From assembly GCA_964457925.1 (NCBI GenBank), contig CAYWGH010000002.1, forward strand, positions 62,001 to 126,000: a stretch of 64,000 nucleotides of DNA, read 5' to 3'. Made by a program: the position numbers and the translations under genes. The DNA comes from Coneutiohabitans sp964457925 (GTDB lineage: Bacteria > Zhuqueibacterota > Zhuqueibacteria > Zhuqueibacterales > Zhuqueibacteraceae). This document shows, one piece after another, positions 19,201-26,502 of this stretch (position 1 is its first letter; each line of letters starts with the position of its first letter). A model generated the notes under the pieces. It did not search any database. It was not told the origin of the DNA and saw only the letters and a program-made list of their open reading frames with translations.

Positions 19201-19210
19201 CATTTTTCAT
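16205..19210 (-). CDS. Exported TPR-CHAT domain protein (caspase-like peptidase)
   Basis: Protein of 1001 residues. A signal peptide (KILLFCLCGPLFSAIAVAQ) is followed by about ten tetratricopeptide repeats in residues 40-480 (repeated ALEIGTARLGQNHPEVAATY-like units of the Kinesin-light-chain type). A helical linker leads to a C-terminal CHAT domain. The catalytic His is in YVHVATHGF (about residue 864) and Cys in LVLSACQTGAG (about 913), so both members of the dyad are intact. CHAT proteins are caspase-like proteases. It is last in an operon after an anti-sigma factor, sigma factor and phosphatase. ATG 19210 is preferred because the longer frame overlaps the preceding gene. Substrate is unknown. 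Confidence 0.9.
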   Translation of the reverse strand: MKNEIIHRCKILLFCLCGPLFSAIAVAQTVISFTEQDTARAESYVEKGNNLAFYAKYDSANAYYEKAGVIFFEVASQTEKTSLWQKYVTCYNQTGDIFRLKDRHKEALAYLNKALEIGTARLGQNHPEVAATYDNIGRIYWYKGDGDSALYFCARALDIRQRVLEENHPEVARSYESMGLVLLYNNENAEALAYLQKALMIRRQRFGENSLPVASSYHTLARYCYFTKDIDELYNFANKSLAIKRRFFDENHPAIADTYNDVGNYYYYTNNYAKAIEFYDKARAINEQAYGYYHQYVARSYVNIGHVLHARKEYDRAIASIQKGGHIFQAIFGENQWVANNFQYRGEVYSSKGDYEKALECFAKSLAINEKIKGTDFQVGRIYASMAEIHLRLSDFTNALKLCQKSFAALVPGFTDTASYANPQLHNTITEFYLLRTLKLKAEILANRYLAQFQISDLQKALSTYELASDLIDQMRSGFREEGSKLFLGEIAAGVYDGALQAALKLERITRQQHYGTQAFTLAEKSKAAVLTQLLRESRAQKFSGIPAKLLEDEAQLRSDLALLQTAIQKERQAKQSNKLQQFEEKYFAHKIKYDELIRRFERNYPKYHVLKYDSKTVAVAELQAALDDQTALLKYFVGDTAICAFVVTRSHFETFSLKKDSLFTATVNALAASFKNIGSKTTYLQAAADLYLRLIKPLGSNIADKPHWIIIPDGDLYFVPFEALLEKNVAAVREANYHGLPYVIKKHEISYHLSATLFWESRKESDKLKHSSLFVGFAPVFSKNGALNPDILNFLTVANPDASSYFVTRNGKTLDELKYSARELWTIAQSFPFGSRVYLHEEASEENFKTNAENYRYVHVATHGFINNENPKLSNLAFSQPQNSNAKEDGILYSSETYSLTLNADLLVLSACQTGAGQIIKGEGLMALTRGFFYSGARNIVASLWKVYDEHTSRLMVEFYREIAAGKTYSAALRAAKLKMIASPETAAPQSWAGFVLIGR

Positions 19211-19265
19211 AAAAGTGTCGGTGCTGACAAGAGGTTTCGCTGGCACACGGCGCCGTCTCGAGAAG

Positions 19266-19961
19266 TTAACCGGCGGGCTTGCCCAAAAAGAATTTCCCCA
19301 AATACAACATTTCACCTTCATATTCCAATGTCCAATAATAGAGGCCGGGCGACAATTGTTCACTCAAACGGTATTCTTGCGCCCCAATTCGGACATCATA
19401 AATCACCGTTTCATGGTTGTTTAGAATCTTCAAATCCAACGGTAGATCGATGCTTTTTTCATCCCGTGTGATTTGCCACCGGAACAACACCTCGCCGTGG
19501 AGATTTTCGCCGAGGAGGGGAGAAATAGTCAATACCGACAAGTCTGAAGATCGTTGCGGCTGGCCCGCCAGACTTTCAAGCCGGGGTGAAGGCGCAAAAT
19601 TCGCCGCATAATACTCGCCGCTTTTTTTATCGTGAAGAAGTGGGAAGGACAGAACAGCAATAATCAAGATCATAGCAACGCCGGCATAAATCCAGGCGTT
19701 TGGCAACACATTGAAAAACTCAGCAATCGATTGAACCAACCCCTTCGGCACGTTTGAATGGCGTACGGGAGCAGGTTCCGCCACTACTGTGACCGCTCCG
19801 TTTTTGAGAACCTCGATCATCTGCTCACGCAAACGCAATTCCGTCAGGCATTCTTTACAGCCGAACAGATGAATCTCGAAGACTTCGGCGTCGGCGACGG
19901 ATAGCTTGTTCAGTAGAAAGTCGTCAATGCGCCGATCACGATCGGAAATTTCACATGGCAT
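19266..19961 (-). CDS. Membrane anti-sigma factor with extracytoplasmic beta domain
   Basis: Protein of 231 residues. The N-terminal part holds a zinc-finger-like HLFGCKECLTEL (H-x3-C-x2-C), as in ZAS anti-sigma factors. A single transmembrane helix at about 90-112 (AWIYAGVAMILIIAVLSF) follows. The C-terminal 110 residues look like an Fn3-like beta sandwich (VLFRWQITRDEKSIDLPLDL, LSPGLYYWTLEYEG) on the far side of the membrane. It lies immediately after an ECF sigma gene, as expected for its cognate anti-sigma factor, and about 55 bases before the CHAT gene. GGAG precedes the ATG. Confidence 0.82.
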   Translation of the reverse strand: MPCEISDRDRRIDDFLLNKLSVADAEVFEIHLFGCKECLTELRLREQMIEVLKNGAVTVVAEPAPVRHSNVPKGLVQSIAEFFNVLPNAWIYAGVAMILIIAVLSFPLLHDKKSGEYYAANFAPSPRLESLAGQPQRSSDLSVLTISPLLGENLHGEVLFRWQITRDEKSIDLPLDLKILNNHETVIYDVRIGAQEYRLSEQLSPGLYYWTLEYEGEMLYLGKFFLGKPAG

Positions 19962-19985
19962 AATTTTACTCCATCATCACCGCTC

Positions 19986-20090
19986 TAGGGGTGTAGCCGA
20001 AAAGTCTGCTTTCGCTCAAACGATGTACTCGAAAACTGATGGTTAGCCTCATCGATTATGCAAGACAAGGGGTTATCGGCCACACCCCTA
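19986..20090. repeat. Inverted repeat across the sigma/anti-sigma junction
   Basis: Arms TAGGGGTGTAGCCGA (19986-20000) and TCGGCCACACCCCTA (20076-20090) match at 14 of 15 positions with 75 bases between. The outer arm contains the sigma factor stop codon. It could be a transcript hairpin tuning anti-sigma expression or the ends of a small decayed insertion. Confidence 0.6.
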
Positions 20091-20687
20091 AAATAGCAAA
20101 ACGAGGACGATTATTGACATATTTTTGAGTTCTCGACCGTGAGCTTTGCGCAGCAATTTTAGGGCATAATGAATTCGCTCGCTGACTCGGCGCGGCGAAA
20201 TGCCAAGCTCCGCACTCATTTCCGGAATGGTCAGCTCGCGAAAATAGCGCAATTCCAAAGCGGTTCGGTATTTTGAATCCACTGTCTGCAAGCAGGTTTG
20301 CAGGCGCCGGCGCAGCTCGTCCTTTTCGGCCAGGAATTCTTCTGCGGCGACGGCGACGATATTCCCGGCGGGAGGTTGAGGTTCGATAAAACGATGATTG
20401 CGATTCGCTTGTTTAAACCAGTCGCGGATTTTATTGTTGGTCACACCCCAAATGTAGGCCTCCAGCGATTCCCATCTTTCGGGCTGGAAATTTGCGTTGC
20501 GCAGGCCTTGCAGAATCGCCAAATAAACCTCGCTTGCGACATCCTTGACGCTTTCGCGATCGGCTTTCAAATGCCGGCAAATTTTCCACAGGATCGGCGC
20601 CTGGTATCGCTTAAAAAGCTCGGTTTCAGCAGCCGCTTCCCCGGCCTGGATGCGTTGAACAAGATGAAGTTGATCGGCGTCCATCAT
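20088..20687 (-). CDS. ECF-type RNA polymerase sigma factor
   Basis: Group IV sigma factor of 199 residues. Region 2 (about 20-95) includes FKRYQAPILWKICRHLKADR and the -10 recognition part ESLEAYIWGVTNNKIRDWFK. Region 4 (about 125-185) has the HTH LRYFRELTIPEMSAELGISP RRVSERIHYA. It ends with a hydrophobic tail (NMSIIVLVLLF) that is unusual. The neighbouring genes encode a membrane anti-sigma factor and a SpoIIE-type phosphatase. Direct dephosphorylation of a partner is possible, but no anti-anti-sigma gene is present in this window. Confidence 0.9.
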   Translation of the reverse strand: MMDADQLHLVQRIQAGEAAAETELFKRYQAPILWKICRHLKADRESVKDVASEVYLAILQGLRNANFQPERWESLEAYIWGVTNNKIRDWFKQANRNHRFIEPQPPAGNIVAVAAEEFLAEKDELRRRLQTCLQTVDSKYRTALELRYFRELTIPEMSAELGISPRRVSERIHYALKLLRKAHGRELKNMSIIVLVLLF

Positions 20688-20708
20688 GCCCCGGTTTCCT
20701 TGGTCAAA

Positions 20709-22427
20709 TTACTTGATCGCCACTGCCATCAATGTCGTATCATCTTCAAATTGCTTCTTGCCGCTGAAGTGTTGCACGGATTCGAATACGGCTTTCACCA
20801 ATTTCGCCAGGGTCGGCGTTGCGCTCGGGCGGGATTGTGCCGCCAGCCAGTCATCGACCACCTGCTTGAGTCCTGCCGCGCCGAATTGTTTGCGGTCTTT
20901 GGTTTTCGCTTCGGTGATGCCGTCAGTGTAAAAGAGCAGCAAATCGCCGGACTGCAAATCGAATGTTTCGACGAAGCGGTTGGTGTTGGGATCGAGTCCC
21001 AGCGGAATGCCGACCGCGCGCAACTCCTGCCAGGCCTCGCCGCTAGCGTGGCGAATCAGCGGCGGATTGTGGCCGGCGCTGCTAAATTCGAGCCGTTGTT
21101 TTTCCAAATCGAGCACACCGACAAAGAAAGTGACAAAGACTTTGCCTTGCGCATATTCGTAAATCAGGCGATCAAGATTGCGCATCATGGCAACGAGATT
21201 CTGGCGATGCGAGATTTCGGAATAAAGCCCGCCGTGCAAGGTCATCACCACCAGTCCGGCGGGCAGGCCTTTGCCCACCACGTCGCCAATGGCAATGAGA
21301 TAGCGCGACTCGCCTAGCGGCACAAAGTTCAAATAGTCGCCGCCGATTTGCTGGGCCGCAGCAAAGCGAAACGCCATCTCAAACGCCGGATGGGAAAATT
21401 CGGATTCGGGCAGCAGACGCTGTTGCACGGCCCTGGCGGCGCGCATCTGCTTTTTGAGGCGATGCTTTTCCGCCATTTCTTTTTGCAGCAGCGCGTTTTC
21501 GATGGCCAGCGAGGTTTGATCGGCCAGAACTTGCAACATGGTTTTGCGATGTTCGGGCAAACCCTTCAGCGGCATGCGGCTGTCGAGATAGAGCACGCCA
21601 AAAATCGCGTCCTTGACGAAATAGCCGGGCGCTTCGGCGTCGTGCGCGGTGGAAACCTCAAGCGCGTGCGGCGATTTCAACGGCAAACAGATGATGGTAC
21701 TGAGATTGAGAGAAATAATGCTTTGATTGACCTGAAAGCGCGGCTCGAGCAACGCTTGCTCGCGAATGATCATTTCGCCGGTTTTAACCGTTTCGTCAAT
21801 CGTCGAACGGCTTACCGTGAATTCATCGCGCTGCAAATCATCTTGGGTGAGATTATAAAACGCCGCCGGCTTGAGATTGAGGCTGCGGTCATAAAGAAAA
21901 ATGATGGCGCGTTCGGCGCGCGTGAGATTGACGGCAAACTCTGCGGCAATTTCGAGCACGCGGTTGGAGAGTGCGGCGGATTTGGCGCTTTCACCCAGGT
22001 CTTTGATGGCGGCGAGAAATTTGTCTTGCGTGAGCAAAACCCGGTTCTGTCCGCTTTTGGCGAGTTCCGTGGTGCGGAACAGCAGCATAATCTTCCCGAT
22101 GGTAACAAGATCGAAATCTTTCAACTCGCGGCGTTCGATCTTGCTATCATTCACCAGCACGCCGTTGCTGCTGCCCAAATCCTGGATGAAAAACCGGCCT
22201 CCGGCATAGTCGATGCGCGCGTGTGTGCGTGAAACAGAGTAATCGAGCAGAACAATGGTATTATCGTAGTGCCGGCCGAGGGTGGCCCCGGTTTCAAAAA
22301 TATAATAGGAGGCGGCCGGTTCCTTCTCTCCGACTTCTTTCAAAACCGCGAGAAACAACGGCGCGCCGCAGCTTCCGCAGTGTTGAAACTGTTGGGGATT
22401 GAGGGATTGACATTGGGTGCAGCGCAT
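20709..22427 (-). CDS. FHA-GAF-SpoIIE (PP2C) serine phosphatase
   Basis: Cytoplasmic signalling phosphatase of 572 residues. It opens with a zinc ribbon (CTQCQSLNPQQFQHCGSC). An FHA phosphothreonine-binding domain spans about 40-120 (GRHYDNTIVLLDYSVSRTHA, then DLGSSNGVLVN). A GAF domain covers about 145-325, followed by a coiled coil (EMAEKHRLKKQMRAARAVQQ). The SpoIIE catalytic domain (about 355-570) has GGDYLNF, IGDVVGKGLPAGLVV, SAGHNPPLI, GIPLGLD and FYTDGITEA motifs with the metal-binding Asp residues. It is first in the operon with the ECF sigma factor, 21 bases upstream. It likely links a phospho-signal to sigma factor activity. Confidence 0.93.
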   Translation of the reverse strand: MRCTQCQSLNPQQFQHCGSCGAPLFLAVLKEVGEKEPAASYYIFETGATLGRHYDNTIVLLDYSVSRTHARIDYAGGRFFIQDLGSSNGVLVNDSKIERRELKDFDLVTIGKIMLLFRTTELAKSGQNRVLLTQDKFLAAIKDLGESAKSAALSNRVLEIAAEFAVNLTRAERAIIFLYDRSLNLKPAAFYNLTQDDLQRDEFTVSRSTIDETVKTGEMIIREQALLEPRFQVNQSIISLNLSTIICLPLKSPHALEVSTAHDAEAPGYFVKDAIFGVLYLDSRMPLKGLPEHRKTMLQVLADQTSLAIENALLQKEMAEKHRLKKQMRAARAVQQRLLPESEFSHPAFEMAFRFAAAQQIGGDYLNFVPLGESRYLIAIGDVVGKGLPAGLVVMTLHGGLYSEISHRQNLVAMMRNLDRLIYEYAQGKVFVTFFVGVLDLEKQRLEFSSAGHNPPLIRHASGEAWQELRAVGIPLGLDPNTNRFVETFDLQSGDLLLFYTDGITEAKTKDRKQFGAAGLKQVVDDWLAAQSRPSATPTLAKLVKAVFESVQHFSGKKQFEDDTTLMAVAIK

Positions 22428-22771
22428 GGATTTGCCTGGGTGAATTTGATTCAGTGCTTGGCGCTAAGATAGGCACAGAATTCAAATTCACAAGATGAAT
22501 TTGACGGCGACGATGAGCATGCTTTCGGAAAGCGATACTCCCATGTTTTGCTATTCAACGGAACATTTGTGTAATCGGTTCTCCGCCGAATTTGCGAATA
22601 GCCGCACGGCCAAACCGACAAATACCGGCAAAGACTTTCATGAGATGGAGTATCGGCGATGCCAGACGAAATCACCCCTCGCGCCCCCGCGTCCGGTTGA
22701 CGCCATGTTAGACGCGCCTGTTGATACTCTCAAATAGAGTCGAAAGAAAACTGCAAACGATAACCAGAAAA
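22428..22771. other. Intergenic gap, nothing recognised
   Basis: Spacer between the MOSC gene and the phosphatase gene. Frames here are short and have no family resemblance; no hairpin or repeat stands out. The promoter of the phosphatase operon should lie in the right part upstream of 22427. Confidence 0.4.
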
Positions 22772-23569
22772 TCAATCGTCGATCAGTTCGATCAAATCGC
22801 CTTTTTTCAATATGCCTTCGATCAATACCGCGCAATAAACGCCTGCAAAGCTACCATGTGCTTGGGCAACCTTTCGTAAAATGTCCGGGTTGTGTTCACC
22901 TGTGTCCGGATCGAGCGAAATCATTTTGCAGCGCGGGTCGCGCTCTAGAGCCATGATTGTCGCCTTTGAACCGATACGCAGGCGGCGACCAACAAAATTG
23001 TCTTCAGCAAATCCGCTGCTCTCAGACAAGAATTTGAAATAGATGTTTGCTCGAAAACGTCGCTTGTCAATCGGTATGCCCAATTCTGATTCAATCTGTC
23101 GCACGGTTTGTAAGCTGATTAACGAAACTGGGCGGCAATCGGTCAAAGCGCGGTCAGACCGCACGAGTTTCAGTTGATGGTTTTCGCTGATTCCTTCGCC
23201 GAGTAATTTTAGCAGCGCCGGATCGTCAATGGAAACGATTTCTCCTGATGGCGTAACAATGTCTAAAGCCAAATCTTCTGCATCACCGTTTGCGGGAGTA
23301 ACGCCCGGCGCAATGCTCGCTGCTTCGGCCAAATTCGGCGGTTTTGCCGCTCGTTCCGGGTGATGGAATTGCGGACGATAAAGCAGCATTTGTTGCTGCA
23401 CATTTGCGTTCAAATAAGGGAAACCTTTGCGGGCGGCGGAACTTTTGAAGGCGTAGCATCGGTCGCCATAGATACCGGAAAATCCCATAAAAACTTCGGG
23501 CATTTCCGTGCCGCACATACTTTTAACCGGATAACGCCATAAACTTTCGACAGTTCCGACAGTTGTCAT
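22772..23569 (-). CDS. MOSC domain protein with MOSC N-terminal beta barrel
   Basis: Protein of 265 residues of the YcbX/mARC-like class. The MOSC-N domain (VESLWRYPVKSMCGTEMPEV, GIYGDRCYAF) is followed by the MOSC domain, with the conserved DPRCKMISLDPDTGE containing the Cys expected to bind the molybdenum cofactor. Relatives reduce N-hydroxylated compounds or bind sulfur. There is no fused ferredoxin domain. Monocistronic by position. Confidence 0.9.
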   Translation of the reverse strand: MTTVGTVESLWRYPVKSMCGTEMPEVFMGFSGIYGDRCYAFKSSAARKGFPYLNANVQQQMLLYRPQFHHPERAAKPPNLAEAASIAPGVTPANGDAEDLALDIVTPSGEIVSIDDPALLKLLGEGISENHQLKLVRSDRALTDCRPVSLISLQTVRQIESELGIPIDKRRFRANIYFKFLSESSGFAEDNFVGRRLRIGSKATIMALERDPRCKMISLDPDTGEHNPDILRKVAQAHGSFAGVYCAVLIEGILKKGDLIELIDD

Positions 23570-23766
23570 ATCAAGTTCCTATTCCAGCCTCACAACATTT
23601 TTGGATGACATCCAACAACCTCACTTGGCGGAGAACATCACATTACTATCCCTCATCACAACCCGCTTCGCGCAAGCACACTCAACAATGTTCTCGGAGA
23701 TATCGCGCAACATTTTGAGATGATCGCGACACGTTGTTATCATCAAAATTAAACAGCTAAAGAGCC

Positions 23767-24315
23767 TCAAATCCTGTCCTCCAACACCTCCGGTCTCGGC
23801 TGAGGAATCACCACTTTATTGACCAACAGTCCCTTGTTGCGAATAAATTCAGCGCCGGCTTGCACGGCGGCGCTGACAGCGGCAACCTCGCCGGTCATGG
23901 TCACATAACCTTTGCCGCCAATGGCCATGGCAAGATGAATTTGCAGCAATTGCACATTCGCGGCTTTGACCGCAGCATCAGCCGCCTCGATGATCGAAGC
24001 CACAGAGAACGTTTCGATAATGCCCAACGCGCCGGTTTCTGTGACCACGCGTGTGCCGCTGATTGCGGGAAACACTTCCGGATGCACGTTGGGAATGAGC
24101 AGGCTGTCCACCACCGTCTCGCCACCGATTTCCATCCCCACCTCCATGCTGGAGGATACCGCCGCGGTTTCGCCAGCCACCATCACCATGAATTTTCCCG
24201 GGCAAATCGTGCGATTGAATACCATTTGCACTTGCGCGGTTTTCAACAGCGCGTCGGCGACTTCATAGCCTTTGGCTATGGAGGTGAGTTCAATTAAGCC
24301 GATGGCGTTTTGCAT
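23767..24315 (-). CDS. pduT: PduT-like trimeric microcompartment shell protein with Fe-S site
   Basis: Tandem-BMC shell protein of 182 residues with two BMC domains (IGLIELTSIAKGYEVADALL and LGIIETFSVASIIEAADAAV). Length and motifs match PduT. Cys38 in RTICPGKF is the residue that in PduT binds a [4Fe-4S] cluster at the trimer axis, giving a route for electrons across the shell. It follows the PduS-like gene by about 50 bases, as in pdu operons where the two proteins pair. No other shell or enzyme genes are in the window. Confidence 0.9.
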   Translation of the reverse strand: MQNAIGLIELTSIAKGYEVADALLKTAQVQMVFNRTICPGKFMVMVAGETAAVSSSMEVGMEIGGETVVDSLLIPNVHPEVFPAISGTRVVTETGALGIIETFSVASIIEAADAAVKAANVQLLQIHLAMAIGGKGYVTMTGEVAAVSAAVQAGAEFIRNKGLLVNKVVIPQPRPEVLEDRI

Positions 24316-24364
24316 GTTTGTTCCATTAAGACTTTTAATCTCTTTTGGCGCTGTTTAAGTCGCG

Positions 24365-25690
24365 CTATTCTCTCACAATGACGATGTTATGCCCCACGGC
24401 TGTAACCTGACCTGCGATGCTCGCATGCGCCGGCACGCTCAACGCAAACTCGGCAGCCCTGGCTAACAAATCACCTTCATGCACGCGCTCACCAACGCGC
24501 ACCACCGGCGAGGGCGGCACGCCCACTGAAGGTTGCAACGAAATATTGACTCGCGCGGGCGCGATTTCGCCGGTGTAAAGCGGCGCTTCCGCTTTGAATT
24601 GATGCAAGCCCAGCCGCCGCATCAACCGCTCTGTCGGCACGGACCGATAGGGTTTCAGCGGATGCACTTCTTTTGTCAATTTTTGCAACTGTTCCGCAGA
24701 AAGCCATTTGCCCTGTTGCTTCAAATCTCTTTTCGTGACCACACAAACATTGCGCGGATCCAATTCTTCCGGGCAGGCCCAGAGTGTGCAGATGTTGCAT
24801 TCACAGCACGCTTGCGCCCAATGCGTCAGCGTGCTGCTCATCGGGCCGGTGGTGAGCAGCGAGCGCATCACCAAGTGCGGTTGAATAGGATAGCCGAGCA
24901 GATAACGCGGGCACATTTCAGTGCACAAGCTGCATTGATCACACGCGGATTTGCCGATGCGCTTGAACGCTTGCTCGGATTGCATTTTGCGTCCGGCCAA
25001 ATGCGTGTTGCGTCCCAAAACAATAATGCCGCTGGTCACGCGCGTGACCGGCGTGGCCAAATCCGTCACCACTTTGCCCATCATCGGGCCGCCGTCGAGC
25101 AAAACGAAATCATCAATCGTTGCTCCACCAGCCACCTGCAACGCTTCGCCATAACTCATACCCACCGGAAACCATGCGGTGAGCGGTTGTTTGACATGGC
25201 CGTGGATCGTCATCAAGGAATGCGTCACCGGTTGGCCGTGCGCCGCGCGATGAATATGATACAATGTCTCGACATTCTGCACCACGACGCCGAGGTGCAG
25301 CGGAAGGCCGCCGCTCGGGATGCGCCGGCCGGTGCTGTGATAAACGACTTCATACTCATCGCCGGCGGGATAAACATCCTCCATTTCAAAAAGAGAGAGG
25401 TTTTCGCGCAAATGGGTTGTGACTGCCGCTATGGCCTTGCGATTTTTGTGTTTGATCACAACGATGCCCTTGCGCGCGCCGGTGTGTTGCATGACGAGTT
25501 GCAGGCCGCCGATCATCTCCGCGGCGTAGTTTTCCAGCAGCACTTTGTCTTTAAAGAGCAAAGGCTCGCACTCAGCGCCATTGGCGATGACGATATCAAC
25601 GCGCGCGTCGATCTTTTTGTAGGCCGGGAAACCCGCGCCGCCGGCGCCGATCACGCCGGCCTCGCGCACTTGTTCGACTAAGCTTGGCAT
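24365..25690 (-). CDS. pduS: PduS-like flavo/Fe-S protein (RnfC-like)
   Basis: Protein of about 441 residues of the PduS/RnfC family. The N-terminal flavin/NADH-binding part has GVIGAGGAGFPAYKK and NGAECEPLL. A SLBB-type segment follows. Two [4Fe-4S] motifs are clear: CDQCSLCTEMCPR and CCECNICTLWACPE. The C-terminal biotinyl-like fold (VRVGERVHEGDLLA) ends in HNIVIVRE. In propanediol microcompartments PduS reduces cobalamin and contacts PduT. Here it is paired only with the PduT-like gene, so it may serve a microcompartment encoded elsewhere. The start could be ATG 25690 or TTG 25696; no strong ribosome site. Confidence 0.9.
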   Translation of the reverse strand: MPSLVEQVREAGVIGAGGAGFPAYKKIDARVDIVIANGAECEPLLFKDKVLLENYAAEMIGGLQLVMQHTGARKGIVVIKHKNRKAIAAVTTHLRENLSLFEMEDVYPAGDEYEVVYHSTGRRIPSGGLPLHLGVVVQNVETLYHIHRAAHGQPVTHSLMTIHGHVKQPLTAWFPVGMSYGEALQVAGGATIDDFVLLDGGPMMGKVVTDLATPVTRVTSGIIVLGRNTHLAGRKMQSEQAFKRIGKSACDQCSLCTEMCPRYLLGYPIQPHLVMRSLLTTGPMSSTLTHWAQACCECNICTLWACPEELDPRNVCVVTKRDLKQQGKWLSAEQLQKLTKEVHPLKPYRSVPTERLMRRLGLHQFKAEAPLYTGEIAPARVNISLQPSVGVPPSPVVRVGERVHEGDLLARAAEFALSVPAHASIAGQVTAVGHNIVIVRE

Positions 25691-25760
25691 AATCAATGGT
25701 GATAAGATAATAATGTTTTGCAGAGGCGCAACTGGGAATATCGTATTCCCTGCCTCACAC

Positions 25761-25880
25761 TTAACTTGACTATGTCAGATTCACTGCGGAGACGCGGCGT
25801 TCGCTGAGAATTCACGCAATCTTACTTCGCGAACTCCGCGACCCACTGGTGGTTTCTGGAATGTGACATAGTCAAATTAA
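25761..25880. repeat. TTAA-ended 120-bp palindromic element, copy A
   Basis: Starts TTAACTTGACTATGTCAGAT and ends TGACATAGTCAAATTAA, so the 17-base ends are inverted repeats. Five more copies lie at 27855, 31111, 36024, 40568 and 58624. The 100 or so bases after it contain a decayed GCCACGGATGAACACG / AATCCGTG palindrome. Confidence 0.85.
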
Positions 25881-26172
25881 TCAGCCGCCACGGATGAACA
25901 CGCTTTTCACATCTCTCAAATCGTCCCTTTTAAAAATCCCACGAAATCCGTGCAACTCAGCGTCAATCAGAGGTTAAAAGCGCTGCTTCGCTTTGCGGGC
26001 GAATAGAATTCAACCAAACTTTATCATCAACAGCATTCACAGCATTTAATAATTTCAGCAGAAACTTCGGCTGCAACCTCAACATAATTGAGCACGATAA
26101 TCCTTTTTGCGAGCCTTTCGACAAGAACTGTCGCATGCAAGTGAATTATCTTTAATTGTTCTTAATTTTTCC

Positions 26173-26200
26173 TTGACAATCAGAGGGCTTTTTCTATATT
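26173..26200 (+). promoter_or_regulatory. Candidate sigma70 promoter upstream of dnaA
   Basis: TTGACA at 26173-26178 and TATATT at 26195-26200 are separated by 16 bases within an AT-rich tract, about 300 bases before dnaA. Good consensus match, no experimental support. Confidence 0.5.
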
Positions 26201-26209
26201 GCCGCAGCC

Positions 26210-26502
26210 CAAAAAAAACCTGTGCCGGTGGAGAAAATGTGGATAACTCGTCAGAGTTGCATCTAAGGACGGACTAAATCGAGATTTTGCTTACAACTCT
26301 CAACTTCACCCTCATAAACAGCACTCACACGTTGTAATTTTATTATAAAATGAAGTTGCAGTGTATTCTAGTGCGCATCTTCGTTTTGTGAAGAGAAAGC
26401 AAAAGACTTTTTTAAAATATTTAGCAGCCTTAGACAGGATTTTATCCACAATACTTGTGGATAACCTGTGATTATCTCAATTCGGCGAGGTCACGCGTCA
26501 TT
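26210..26502 (+). other. oriC: Candidate chromosomal origin (oriC) with DnaA boxes
   Basis: AT-rich region directly before dnaA holding three perfect DnaA boxes (TTATCCACA or its complement): 26238-26246, 26442-26450 and 26456-26464. The last two form a close inverted pair that abuts the dnaA ribosome site. A one-mismatch box (ATATCCACA) lies between dnaA and dnaN at 28416-28424. Position next to dnaA-dnaN-recF and the AT-rich stretch 26330-26430 support an origin. Whether initiation occurs here or after dnaA is not resolved. Confidence 0.7.

Noticed and set aside
22495..22737. Short + strand frame upstream of the phosphatase operon
   Set aside because: Low-complexity match to nothing known and no ribosome site.
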